Part shown: in pieces, positions 36,358-45,136 of the stretch
Numbering within the stretch: position 1 is the first letter of the stretch
How the letters are laid out: every line of letters begins with the position of its first letter
NCBI RefSeq assembly: GCF_030687395.1
Contig: NZ_CP117430.1
Location: 5,208,001-5,272,000, forward strand
Reading direction: 5' to 3'
Length of the DNA: 64,000 nt
From: Pseudomonas wuhanensis
GTDB taxonomy: Bacteria > Pseudomonadota > Gammaproteobacteria > Pseudomonadales > Pseudomonadaceae
Notes under the pieces: model-generated
Databases searched by the model: none
Told to the model about the DNA's origin: nothing
What the model saw: the letters and a program-made list of their open reading frames with translations, nothing else
Made by a program: the position numbers and the translations under genes

Positions 36358-37509
36358 TTACAGACAAGTGGCCAGTACTCGCACAAGCTGTTGGGCTCGT
36401 GGATCCATCAAGACGTACGGCCCCAGGGTATTTGTCACAAAGCCGAAGGCCACATCGTATTCCGGGTCAGCAAAACCGATGGAGCCGCCGGCGCCCGGGT
36501 GACCGAACGCCCGTGGGCCGAGGCCGTAGGTGGCGTTGGGTACGTCCGGTTGATCGAGCATGCAACCCAGGCCGAAGCGGGTCCGGGTCAATAAAGTCTT
36601 GTCTTCGCCGACGCTGTGCTCGCGGGTCAGCTCGTCGAGCATTTCGCTTTCCAGCAGGCTGCCGTCGAGCAGACCGGCGTAGAACCCGGCCAGGCTGCGG
36701 GCATTGCCATGGCCATTGGCAGCGGGCTGCTGCATGCGTCGCCATTCCGGTTTGTTGGTGCTGGTCATTATAGACGGCGGGTTGGTGAAGGCCCGGGTGC
36801 TCATGGCCGTCGGTTCGCGCATGGTCACTTGCAGCAAGCGCTGGGCCGCGGCATCGCCGAGGTTGCCCTTGCCACGGGCGATGTGCGCCACGCGATGGAA
36901 CTCTTTGTCGGCGAGGCCGACGTGGAAGTCCAGCCCCAAAGGCTTCGCGACCCGTGCCACGATGGATTCGCCGGGCCCACGACCGTCGGCGCGACGCAGC
37001 AACTCACCGACCAGCCAGCCATAGGTGATCGCCGCATAACCGTGACCTTCACCCGGCGTCCACCATGGCGCTTCGGCAGCCAGGGCATCGACCATGGTCT
37101 GCCAGTCATAAAGTGCTTCAGGGGCCAGCAACTCGCGCAGCGCAGGCAGCCCGGCCTGATGGCAGAGCAAGTGGCGCAGGGTCACGGATTCTTTGCCGGC
37201 GGCAGCGAACTCGGGCCAGTAGCGGGCGACCGGGGCATCCAGTTGCAGTTTGCCTTCGGCCACCAGTTGCAGCGCGGTCACGGCGGTGAAAGTCTTGGTG
37301 CAGGAAAACAGGTTGGCAATGGTGTCGCTGTGCCAGGCTTCGGTGCCGTCCTTATCGGCGGTACCGCCCCAGAGGTCGAGAACGGTTTCACCGCCAATCC
37401 GGATGCACAACGCCGCGCCACGCTCCTGAGGATCGTCGAACAGCGCGGCAAAAGCTTCGCGCACCGCTTCGAACTTAAGCTCGTAATGACCCTGAATCTG
37501 CACCCGCAA
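36358..37509 (-). CDS. Serine hydrolase of the class C beta-lactamase/esterase (EstB-like) family
   Basis: The 383-residue protein has the catalytic S-x-x-K as S69-C-T-K72 (NLFSCTKTFTAVTAL) and the following Tyr motif region AAITYGWLVGELLRRADG. GHPGAGGSIGFADPEYDVAFGFV near the end replaces the KTG triad segment, as in EstB-type esterases. No signal peptide is seen, so it is probably a cytoplasmic esterase or peptidase-like enzyme rather than a secreted beta-lactamase. It is transcribed alone. Confidence 0.85.
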   Translation of the reverse strand: MRVQIQGHYELKFEAVREAFAALFDDPQERGAALCIRIGGETVLDLWGGTADKDGTEAWHSDTIANLFSCTKTFTAVTALQLVAEGKLQLDAPVARYWPEFAAAGKESVTLRHLLCHQAGLPALRELLAPEALYDWQTMVDALAAEAPWWTPGEGHGYAAITYGWLVGELLRRADGRGPGESIVARVAKPLGLDFHVGLADKEFHRVAHIARGKGNLGDAAAQRLLQVTMREPTAMSTRAFTNPPSIMTSTNKPEWRRMQQPAANGHGNARSLAGFYAGLLDGSLLESEMLDELTREHSVGEDKTLLTRTRFGLGCMLDQPDVPNATYGLGPRAFGHPGAGGSIGFADPEYDVAFGFVTNTLGPYVLMDPRAQQLVRVLATCL

Positions 37510-37630
37510 CTCTCCCGGATAAACGCTCTACAAAGTGGCCCGCATTGTTCCAGCCCTTGAGGGTTTTGGGAACAGGGTCGGGCCGGGCGGTCGCCCGGCC
37601 CTGAGAATGCCGCAGACATCGATGGTGCGA

Positions 37631-37757
37631 TCCCTGTGGCGAGGGGGCTTGCCCCCGTTGGGTCGCGAAGCGGCCCCCATGTCTCTACAGATAAACCGCA
37701 AATTCAGGCTTTGCGACCGCTTCGCAGTCGAACGGGGCAAGCCCCCTCGCCACAGGG
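37631..37757. repeat. REP-like inverted repeat, GAGGGGGCTTGCCCCC type
   Basis: CCTGTGGCGAGGGGGCTTGC at the left mirrors GCAAGCCCCCTCGCCACAGG at the right, about 127 bases overall. An internal TCGCGAAGCGG / CCGCTTCGC pair lies inside. It occupies the gap between the hydrolase and glycoside-hydrolase genes and is a second REP subfamily, also seen at 52086-52220. Confidence 0.8.
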
Positions 37758-37774
37758 TTTGTGGTGTATCAGAC

Positions 37775-40258
37775 TCAATGACCATTACCTGAATGCCCGC
37801 CCGCATGACCAGCGCCTTGCTTGCCACCCCCGCCCTCATGGATCTCGGCGGGTTTTACCGCCTCAGCCCTGGCCTTCTCGGCCTCTTTGCCGAGTTGATC
37901 GACAGTCTGCAAGTTGCTTTTGCGCACAGTGTCGACAAAACCCTGGAACGGCAGGTCAGTAATACCCACCAGCCCGAAGTGACCGTTCTCGCCATCCAGC
38001 AGGCGACCGGTCACCGGTTGATCGAGGTACTGGAACCAATGCACCCCGACAATCGACGGTTCGCTCATCGCCTGTTTGAGGAAGTTGGCGTAGGCCGGGC
38101 CGCGGTCTTCTTCTTTCGCCAGTTGTGTCACGCCGCCCCAGAACGGGCCGCGATCCTTTGATCCGAAATTGAATTCGGTGATCAGCACCGGCTTGTCCAG
38201 GTTGCGCAGTCTGATGAAGTCGTAACCATCCTGCGGTTGCAGGGTGTACATATTGAAGCTCAACACATCGCAGTATTGCGCGCAGGACTCGACGGCTTCC
38301 GGGGTGCTGACGGCAAAACGGCCACCCAACAACAACTGGTTCGGCGCATGCCATTTGAGCGAGTCGGAGACGGTTTTGAAGTAGGTGTCGGCAAAGACCT
38401 TCTGGAAGTATTTGAAGTCGGCTTCGATTTCCGGGTATTCGGCACTCGGCTGCGGTGGCACGAAGCCCGGGTCTTCCATCAATTCCCAGGCCGGCAGATC
38501 AATGCCCCATGCCTTGGAAAGGCCCGCCTGGTTGCGGTACTTGTCACGCAGCTGTTTGAGAAAGGCACGTTTGGCCGGCACATCGGTGGTCATTTTCAAA
38601 GTGCCGTAGGCCAGCGCGTAACGGGCCTTCGGGTCATCGCCGGGACCGGCCCAGGCCAGTTCGTTGTCGGCGAAGTAACCGATCAGCCAGGGATCGTCGC
38701 GATGGTCGCGGGCGGCGATGGCCACGGCGCGTTCGGTGGCCATGGCGAATCGCGGATCGAACGGGTCGGGCATGCCGCCCCACCAATCGGTGCCGGTGCT
38801 GATGCTGGCGTAATCGCCGACGATCGACAGCGGCAAGGTATACGGTACCCGGTCAGTGTTGCCAAACACCGGTGCGCTCCAATTGCCAATGGTATTGAAA
38901 CCCCAGGCTTGCAGGCGATCGAGGGTATGACTGGCCCAGCGTTTTTCGTCGAAAACCACTTTGCAGGGTTCGGCGGCCGTTTTTTCGACCGATGCTTCAA
39001 CCGCGCCGGTCTTGGCTGCTTCGGCAACACCAGCGGTGGATTCGGTAGCCGCAGGAATGACCGATTGCCCGGCGTTCTTATCAGCCGTCGCCTCAACCGC
39101 GTCAGCCTTGGCCGCTTCGGCGACACCGGCCTTGGTGTCGCTGCCCGGTGCGCAAGGCTCGCCATAAAGACGCTGCAGATTGGCCCCATAGAAGTCGTAC
39201 CAGCGACCGGCGTTGTAGGCTCGGCCCTGATCGGCGCCATTGCCGCCACGGTTGTCGTCTTCGCCATAATAGCTGGCAAGGGGCTCGTCGGGTTTGGGCA
39301 GGGATTCGAACATCCACTCACGACCGGCGACGTAGGTCTGGTTGACACTCGGAGTCACGGTGTTGACGCCGAGGGAATAGAACGGATGCCCTTCCGGGGT
39401 CACCAGGTACCAGCGGCCGTCACGCTTTTCGGTGCGGAAAAAGCCGCTGGCCTTGAACGCCGGGCCTTTGGTCCAGCCGCCGAACTTGTCCAGCGAGGCC
39501 TTCTCGCGCTCGGCCAACCAGGTTTTCAATTGTTGCTGTTCTTTGGCCGCGGCGGATTTCAGTTGTTCGTCGTTGCTGACCTTCTCCGGCCATTTGGCCC
39601 GGGTCGATTGACCGTAGGCATCCACCAGACCGCCATAAGCCGCCTTGGTGACAGCCTCGCCGTCCTGCACGCCGAAGCGTTCGAGCAGGATACTTTGAGC
39701 GACTTTCGGCTGATCCATCGACAAGGTCACCGACACCACTTGGCTGCGGTCCAGCTCACCGGTGCTGCTGGTCAGCAATACACGCTGGCCTTCGAAATTG
39801 ATCGGCATCGGCGGGCCGGCTTTCATGCCCTGGCTCAAAGGTGTACTCGGCTGCAGTGGCACCAACAGGGTTTGCGCAGGGCCGGCCGGCAGATCGACAC
39901 GGCTGACCAAGGTCTTGCCGTCGTTGCTCTGAATTTTCACGTACAAGGTCACGGCCCAGTTCATCGCGCTCTGGATCCGCAAGCTCATGACACCCGACTG
40001 CGACCAGTCCCAGGCACCGGTCTGCGGCGTCAGGCGCAAGGTCGGCTGGGCGACCGGGTTGAAGGTCACGCGGCGCAGCACTTCGCCTTCGGCTGTTTGC
40101 TCCGCGTTGGATTGCGGGAGGCTGGCGTCCTGGGTCGCCACCTGAACCACGTCGGCGGGACGCACAAAGTTGAACAGCGTCTGCTGGCCGGCAGGGGCCG
40201 CCAGCAAAGGAGCTGCGAACATCAAGGCAAAAACAGCGGGCAACGAACGGCGAATCAT
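37775..40258 (-). CDS. Secreted glycoside hydrolase, beta-agarase-like (GH50-like)
   Basis: The 827-residue protein has a Sec signal peptide (MIRRSLPAVFALMFAAPLLA-APA). The N-terminal beta-rich part is followed by a TIM-barrel region. GRWYLVTPEGHPFYSLGVNT, YFADNELAWAG (candidate acid/base E), QPQDGYDFIR and VLITEFNFGS (candidate nucleophile E) match agarase-type hydrolases. An insertion of about 60 residues with two AGVAEAAK-type repeats interrupts the barrel between two Cys. The C-terminus is rich in Gly and His. The start at 40258 is chosen for the signal peptide, although AGGGAG is 12 bases away and an in-frame ATG exists at 40288. A periplasmic or secreted polysaccharide hydrolase is likely; the substrate is unknown. 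Confidence 0.75.
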   Translation of the reverse strand: MIRRSLPAVFALMFAAPLLAAPAGQQTLFNFVRPADVVQVATQDASLPQSNAEQTAEGEVLRRVTFNPVAQPTLRLTPQTGAWDWSQSGVMSLRIQSAMNWAVTLYVKIQSNDGKTLVSRVDLPAGPAQTLLVPLQPSTPLSQGMKAGPPMPINFEGQRVLLTSSTGELDRSQVVSVTLSMDQPKVAQSILLERFGVQDGEAVTKAAYGGLVDAYGQSTRAKWPEKVSNDEQLKSAAAKEQQQLKTWLAEREKASLDKFGGWTKGPAFKASGFFRTEKRDGRWYLVTPEGHPFYSLGVNTVTPSVNQTYVAGREWMFESLPKPDEPLASYYGEDDNRGGNGADQGRAYNAGRWYDFYGANLQRLYGEPCAPGSDTKAGVAEAAKADAVEATADKNAGQSVIPAATESTAGVAEAAKTGAVEASVEKTAAEPCKVVFDEKRWASHTLDRLQAWGFNTIGNWSAPVFGNTDRVPYTLPLSIVGDYASISTGTDWWGGMPDPFDPRFAMATERAVAIAARDHRDDPWLIGYFADNELAWAGPGDDPKARYALAYGTLKMTTDVPAKRAFLKQLRDKYRNQAGLSKAWGIDLPAWELMEDPGFVPPQPSAEYPEIEADFKYFQKVFADTYFKTVSDSLKWHAPNQLLLGGRFAVSTPEAVESCAQYCDVLSFNMYTLQPQDGYDFIRLRNLDKPVLITEFNFGSKDRGPFWGGVTQLAKEEDRGPAYANFLKQAMSEPSIVGVHWFQYLDQPVTGRLLDGENGHFGLVGITDLPFQGFVDTVRKSNLQTVDQLGKEAEKARAEAVKPAEIHEGGGGKQGAGHAGGHSGNGH

Positions 40259-40327
40259 AGGAACGTGGTTCTCCCTAACGACCATCAATGGGCCAGTGGA
40301 AAGGCAGTGGCAGTGAGGTAGACAACG

Positions 40328-40349
40328 CGGTGGGCAAATTTGCCCACCG
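40328..40349. terminator. 22-bp perfect palindrome just after dinG
   Basis: CGGTGGGCAAATTTGCCCACCG lies 6 bases past the dinG stop (minus strand). It has no loop and no T-tract. It may be a dinG transcript-end hairpin or an operator for the glycoside hydrolase gene 70 bases further. Confidence 0.4.
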
Positions 40350-40354
40350 GTGCA

Positions 40355-42499
40355 TCAGGAAATTTCACGACGAAATGGCGGCAACGCATTGAGAATAGCT
40401 TTGCCGTATCGCTGCGTGACCAAACGACGGTCGAGCAAAGTGATGGTGCCGCGGTCTTCTTCGGTTCGCAGCAAGCGACCGCAGGCCTGGACCAGTTTCA
40501 GCGAGGCGTCGGGCACGGAAATCTCCATGAACGGATTACCGCCGCGGGCCTCGATCCATTCCGCCAGAGCCGCTTCGACCGGATCGTCGGGCACCGAGAA
40601 CGGAATCTTGGCGATCACCACGTGTTCGCAGTAGGCACCAGGCAAATCCACGCCTTCGGCGAAACTCGCCAGGCCGAACAGCACGCTCGAATCCCCGCCA
40701 TCAACCCGCGCCTTGTGCTTGTTCAGGGTTTCCTGCTTCGACAGGTTGCCTTGAATGAACACTTGCTTGCGCCAGTCGCGATCCAGGCCGTCGAACACGT
40801 CCTGCATCTGTTTACGTGAGGAGAACAGCACCAGGGTGCCACGTGAACCTTCTACCAGTTGCGGCAGGTCGCGGATGATCGCCGCGGTGTGGGCCGGCGC
40901 GTCACGCGGGTCGGCTTTCAGGTCCGGCACCCGCAGCACGCCGGCGTCGGCGTGATGGAACGGGCTCGGGACCACCGCGGTCACGGCTGTTTTAGGCAGG
41001 CCGGCACGCATGCGGAAACGGTCGAAAGTGCCGAGAGCGGTCAGGGTCGCCGATGTCACCAGCGCCCCGTAAGCCACGTTCCACAAGTTGCGCCGGAGCA
41101 TGTCCGCCGCGAGGATCGGGCTGGCATTGACCTCGATGTCGAACAGCGAACCGCTTTCGGCCAGGGTCAGCCAACGGGCCATGGGCGGGTTGTCTTCCGG
41201 GTCTTCGACGGTGAAGGCGGTCCACAGCTCCCAATTGCCCGAAGAACGCGACAACAGGCTGCCGAACAGCGGATACCACTCTTCGGCCTGGTTGCTGGCG
41301 ATGCCGATATTGACCTCGCCGTCCATGCCTTCCTTGAGCAGATCGGTGAGCCGGGTGAACAGGTCGGTCAGGCGGGCAAAGCCCTTCTTCAGCTCGATGC
41401 CCATTTCGCGCATGTGCTCGGGAATCACCCCGCCGACGAAACGGTGACGTGGGCGCTCGCGACCTTCAACGTCTTCGCCGGGCTTGAAGTCGGCGGCTTG
41501 CTCGCAGGCGCTGAACATGAACTGCTGCTGGGTCTTGATTTCCCGGGCCAGCTCCGGCACTTGCTCGATCAACTTGCCCAGATCGCCCGGCAGCGGGTGC
41601 TGGGCCAGCAGTTTGGTGAGGTTCTTGGCGGTGGTTTCCAGCCAGTCGGCGGTGGACCGCAGACGCGTGTAATGGGCGAAATGGCCGATGGCCTTGTCCG
41701 GCAGGTGGTGGCCTTCGTCGAACACATAGATGGTGTCGCGCGGATCTGGTAGTACCGCGCCGCCGCCCAGGGCCAGGTCGGCCAGCACCATGTCGTGGTT
41801 GGTGACGATCACGTCGACCTTGCCCATGCCTTCGCGGGCCTTGTAGAAGGCGCACTGGCCGAAGTTCGGGCAATGACGGTTGGTGCACTGGCTGTGATCG
41901 GTGGTCAGGCGCGCCCAGTCAGCGTCTTCCAGCGCCGTCGACCAACTGTCGCGGTCGCCGTCCCACTTATTGCCGGCGAGCTTCTCGATCATGCTGGTGA
42001 ACAGCTTCTGGCTGGCCTCATCGACCTCGATCTTGAAGCCTTCTTCTTCGAACAGCTGTGCCGTGGCAGTCTGCGCGTGACCTTCCTGGAGCAACATATC
42101 CAGCTTGGACAGGCACATGTAGCGCCCCCGGCCCTTGGCCAGGGCGAAGCTGAAATTCAGCCCGCTGTTGCGCATCAGGTCGGGCAAATCCTTGTAGACG
42201 ATCTGCTCTTGCAGGGCGACGGTGGCCGTGGCAATCACCAGACGCTTGCCGGCGGCCTTCGCGGTCGGGATGGCCGCCAGGCTGTAGGCCACGGTTTTGC
42301 CGGTACCAGTGCCGGCTTCCACCGCGACAATCGCGGGGTCGCCACTGCGCCGGCCTTCGTCGTCGGTGTCGATGTCACCGAGGACCTTGGCAATTTCGGC
42401 GATCATCAGGCGTTGGCCGTAGCGCGGCTTGAGGCTCTTGGCTTCGAGAAAACGCGAATAGGCGCCCTGGATCGTGGTTTTGAGTTCAGTGCTGATCAT
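40355..42499 (-). CDS. dinG: ATP-dependent 5'-3' DNA helicase DinG
   Basis: In this 714-residue XPD-like helicase, Walker A is EAGTGTGKTVAYSL and the DEAH box is YVFDEGHHLPDKA. Fe-S cluster cysteines are present: RGRYMC, then CTNRHCPNFGQC. The late motif VQACGRLLRTEEDRG is helicase motif VI. It unwinds R-loops and damaged forks. ATG 42499 is chosen; the TTG one codon upstream is less likely. Divergent from the CopD-like gene, with 86 bases between starts. Confidence 0.95.
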   Translation of the reverse strand: MISTELKTTIQGAYSRFLEAKSLKPRYGQRLMIAEIAKVLGDIDTDDEGRRSGDPAIVAVEAGTGTGKTVAYSLAAIPTAKAAGKRLVIATATVALQEQIVYKDLPDLMRNSGLNFSFALAKGRGRYMCLSKLDMLLQEGHAQTATAQLFEEEGFKIEVDEASQKLFTSMIEKLAGNKWDGDRDSWSTALEDADWARLTTDHSQCTNRHCPNFGQCAFYKAREGMGKVDVIVTNHDMVLADLALGGGAVLPDPRDTIYVFDEGHHLPDKAIGHFAHYTRLRSTADWLETTAKNLTKLLAQHPLPGDLGKLIEQVPELAREIKTQQQFMFSACEQAADFKPGEDVEGRERPRHRFVGGVIPEHMREMGIELKKGFARLTDLFTRLTDLLKEGMDGEVNIGIASNQAEEWYPLFGSLLSRSSGNWELWTAFTVEDPEDNPPMARWLTLAESGSLFDIEVNASPILAADMLRRNLWNVAYGALVTSATLTALGTFDRFRMRAGLPKTAVTAVVPSPFHHADAGVLRVPDLKADPRDAPAHTAAIIRDLPQLVEGSRGTLVLFSSRKQMQDVFDGLDRDWRKQVFIQGNLSKQETLNKHKARVDGGDSSVLFGLASFAEGVDLPGAYCEHVVIAKIPFSVPDDPVEAALAEWIEARGGNPFMEISVPDASLKLVQACGRLLRTEEDRGTITLLDRRLVTQRYGKAILNALPPFRREIS

Positions 42500-42585
42500 C
42501 AAAAAAGGCTGGATAAATTTTCAGTGGTTCGGATCGGCCGCTATCATACCCCGCTAATCAATCCCGCGCAGAACGGAGTACCTCA

Positions 42586-43044
42586 ATGACACCTTTTGGC
42601 ATCGTTTATACCCTGCATGTCCTGGCCGCCCTGGTGTGGGTCGGCGGCATGTTTTTCGCCTGGATGGTCTTGCGGCCCGCGGCGATGAAGGCGCTGGAAG
42701 GCCCTGCCCGGTTGACGCTGTGGGTGGAAGTGTTTCAGGTTTTTTTCCGCTGGGTCTGGATCGCGGTGGTGCTTTTGCCGATCAGCGGCGTGGGCATGAT
42801 TCATCTGCAGTTCGCCGGATTTGAAGCGGCGCCGCGGTATGTGCAAGTGATGATGGGATTGTATGTAGTGATGACGGCGCTGTTTATCCGGATTCAGGCG
42901 TTGCTGCTGCCGGAACTGCGCACGGCGGTGGCGGCTCAGGACTGGCCGACGGGCGCGGCGGTGCTGGGTAAGATTCGTCGGTTGGTGGGGATTAACCTGA
43001 TGGTCGGGTTGGTGCTGGTGGCGATTGCTGCGGCTCGGCCGTGA
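42586..43044 (+). CDS. CopD-like integral membrane protein
   Basis: The 152-residue protein has four hydrophobic segments. Its opening FGIVYTLHVLAALVWVGGMF has the His-Val-x-Ala-x-x-x-W pattern of the CopD-type membrane family, whose conserved His in TM1 may bind metal or heme. A role in copper handling is only family-level inference. Its TGA stop overlaps the first bases of a long palindromic repeat. Confidence 0.75.
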   Translation: MTPFGIVYTLHVLAALVWVGGMFFAWMVLRPAAMKALEGPARLTLWVEVFQVFFRWVWIAVVLLPISGVGMIHLQFAGFEAAPRYVQVMMGLYVVMTALFIRIQALLLPELRTAVAAQDWPTGAAVLGKIRRLVGINLMVGLVLVAIAAARP

Positions 43045-43144
43045 TCGTTCCCACGCTCTGCGTGGGAATGCCTCAAGGGACGCTCTGCGTCCAGTGACGC
43101 GGAGCGTCACGGGCTGCGTTCCCACGCAGAGCGTGGGAACGATC
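43043..43144. repeat. Long palindromic GATC-ended intergenic repeat
   Basis: GATCGTTCCCACGCTCTGCG at the left mirrors CGCAGAGCGTGGGAACGATC at the right, 102 bases in all, with an inner GACGCTCTGCGT / GACGCGGAGCGTC pair. Its first bases supply the stop codon of the CopD-like gene, and it ends 10 bases before the convergent collagen-like gene. Confidence 0.9.
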
Positions 43145-43154
43145 GCTTGAGGGC

Positions 43155-43913
43155 TTACAACCGCTGAATCGTCACCGAACCCGCCACTCCCGCAGGCCCT
43201 GGCTGGCCGTCGACACCGGGGCGGCCGCTCTTGCCGCCATCGGCTTTATAGACGACGCAGCCCTTGGCCTTGCCGCCCGCTCCAGGTTTACCCCCCGGCC
43301 CTGCCGCGCCACCAACCCCGCCCGCAACCTCGACCTTGATCTGCTCCGTCGGGTAATCACGCGGCACTTCCAGCCGCACCAGCGCCCCAGGTGCGCCCGG
43401 CTGGCCGTCGCTGCCATTGCTGCCATCGGCGCCGCGACCGGCCTGGCCCCAGGTACAACCCGGTGCTTGACCATTAGCCCCATCAAGGCCGACAAAACCT
43501 GGAGCACCTGCGCCACCGCGAGCGTCGACCGACAATTGCGGCGCGTTCAACACTTTGATCTGCAAATCCAGATTGCGCCCGGAGCGAGCGGCCTTGAGGT
43601 ATGTCCCCGGCGCGCCCCGTGCAGTGATCTGGCTGCCTTCAGCCAACTCGGCCCGGCTGACCTTCAATGCCAGAGCCTGTTCGCCCGGCACAATGGCAAT
43701 CCGCGCATCGCGTCCCAGGTGCAGCTCACCGACCGTCACTTCGGTCACGTTCGAGGGAATCAGCAAGGTGCCATAATCGGCGACTTCCAGCCGCTCCAGT
43801 TGCAAGGTACTGGCGGTGTTGGGCAAGCGCATCAGCGAGTTGGTTTCGACGCTCACCACCTGCGCGCAGGCCAATGGGCTGATAAGTGCAGCGAGCAGAC
43901 AGAGTTTACGCAT
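43155..43913 (-). CDS. Secreted collagen-like (Gly-X-Y) repeat protein
   Basis: The 252-residue protein has a signal peptide MRKLCLLAALISPLACA. Residues about 20-130 look like a beta-rich domain. Two Gly-X-Y-like blocks follow (GQPGAPGALV; GPGGKPGAGGKAKGC; GRPGVDGQPGPAGVAG) separated by a short charged stretch, with two Cys that could bridge. Function unknown; it is probably periplasmic or surface-exposed. The start at 43913 overlaps the stop of the DUF1145 gene by 8 bases, so expression is likely coupled. Confidence 0.75.
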   Translation of the reverse strand: MRKLCLLAALISPLACAQVVSVETNSLMRLPNTASTLQLERLEVADYGTLLIPSNVTEVTVGELHLGRDARIAIVPGEQALALKVSRAELAEGSQITARGAPGTYLKAARSGRNLDLQIKVLNAPQLSVDARGGAGAPGFVGLDGANGQAPGCTWGQAGRGADGSNGSDGQPGAPGALVRLEVPRDYPTEQIKVEVAGGVGGAAGPGGKPGAGGKAKGCVVYKADGGKSGRPGVDGQPGPAGVAGSVTIQRL

Positions 43914-44184
43914 GGGAGGCCTTCGAAGCGGCCGGGGCCGGAATGGTTTGCAGGTGGAAAACGCCGAAAAAGACAATCTTCAGACGATCACGCCAAGGGT
44001 GGGCTCGACCTTTGAGGCTACGGTTGCAGAACACCAACTCCAAAAGATGGAGCCCTGCCAACACACTGCCTGCAAAATTGATCAGCAGGTGAAAGGGATG
44101 AACAAACGGTATGAGCAGATTGACCAGCGCCACCAACCAGAACAGCAGGGTCAACAACTTCCCCAGCCCCCAAAACACCTTCAT
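43906..44184 (-). CDS. DUF1145 family membrane protein
   Basis: The 92-residue protein has two N-terminal hydrophobic helices (LLTLLFWLVALVNLLIPF; LLINFAGSVLAGLHLLEL). The conserved start MKVFWGLGKLLTLLFW and the HPWRDRLKIVFFGVFHL end match DUF1145, an inner-membrane family of unknown role. It is the first gene of a two-gene overlap with the collagen-like gene. Confidence 0.8.
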   Translation of the reverse strand: MKVFWGLGKLLTLLFWLVALVNLLIPFVHPFHLLINFAGSVLAGLHLLELVFCNRSLKGRAHPWRDRLKIVFFGVFHLQTIPAPAASKASHA

Positions 44185-44332
44185 ACGCTGCCTCGTTGAG
44201 AATTATTCTTTGCGCGCACAGTAACGGCTTACACGCGGGATAAGCCAGAGTGCAACAAAAAATTCTTCCCGAAGGTCGCGAATTGGCCGTCGGACCAACC
44301 TGAATCGATATCCGACGGCTCTATCACAGGGC

Positions 44333-45046
44333 TCAGCGATTGATGTGCAATTCCACACGACGGTTTTGTGCCCGCCCTTCTTCCGTGTCGTTATCGGCCA
44401 CCGGCTGGCTTTCGCCCCGGCCTTCGCTGGTGAGTTTGTTCGGCGCCAGCCCCTGACTCAGCAGGTAGGCCGCCACGCTGCTGGCACGACGTTCCGACAG
44501 TTTCTGGTTATAGGCGTCCGAACCCTGGCTGTCGGTATGACCGATGACTTTAATGCTCACCACATCGGTGTTCTGCAATTTGACCATCAGCGAATCCAAT
44601 TCACTGCGCGCTTCGGGCATCAGCTCGGATTGGTTGTAAGCGAACAGCACGTTGCCGTTCAGGGTGATGACTTCGGATACCGGAGGTTCAACAGGCTTCA
44701 CGCTGGCCGGGTATTGCGGCAGTGGGCAACCGTGATGTTCGACTGGCGTATCGGCTGGCGTATCAGGGCAGCGATCACGTCGATCGAAGACGCCATCATC
44801 GTCTTCATCGCCATCCTGGGCATAACAGATCAGGCCACCGGTCAGAATCCCGAGCGCCGCGCCACCCGCTGCCCAGGCACTACTTTCCATTGCCCCCAAA
44901 CCGCCGCCGACCAGTCCGCCAATGACGCTGCAGATCGGCCAGGTACGTTGATTGAGGGGGGCGGTGCCATCGCTGTGAGTCGCACAACCGGTCAGAAGAC
45001 TGCCAAGCAGCAGAACCGGCAAAACGGTCCTTGTGAGAACGCTCAT
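44333..45046 (-). CDS. OmpA-family lipoprotein with calcium-loop-like repeat (copy 2)
   Basis: The 237-residue protein has lipobox LLTGC. A glycine-rich helix follows (GGLVGGGLGAMESSAWAAGG). Then comes an acidic DGDEDDDGVFDRRDRCPDTP loop, like thrombospondin type 3 calcium repeats. The OmpA peptidoglycan-binding domain has IGHTDSQGSDAYNQKLSERR and GRAQNRRVELHINR. It links outer membrane to cell wall. It is tandem with a paralogue 90 bases upstream in transcription order, probably one operon. Confidence 0.88.
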   Translation of the reverse strand: MSVLTRTVLPVLLLGSLLTGCATHSDGTAPLNQRTWPICSVIGGLVGGGLGAMESSAWAAGGAALGILTGGLICYAQDGDEDDDGVFDRRDRCPDTPADTPVEHHGCPLPQYPASVKPVEPPVSEVITLNGNVLFAYNQSELMPEARSELDSLMVKLQNTDVVSIKVIGHTDSQGSDAYNQKLSERRASSVAAYLLSQGLAPNKLTSEGRGESQPVADNDTEEGRAQNRRVELHINR

Positions 45047-45136
45047 TGTGAATGCTCCTGTGTCACCGGCCCATACCGGTCACACAGGAGTAAAGACCCG
45101 CATCCGCGACTGTACAAGCCGCGGAATGCGAGAGGG

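Noticed and set aside
36358..37509. A true class C beta-lactamase (AmpC)
   Set aside because: SxxK is present but there is no signal peptide and the KTG segment is replaced; the EstB-like esterase family fits better, and ampG lies more than 25 kb away.
37535..37792. 85-codon open frame in the hydrolase / glycoside hydrolase gap
   Set aside because: It is made of REP-like inverted repeat sequence.
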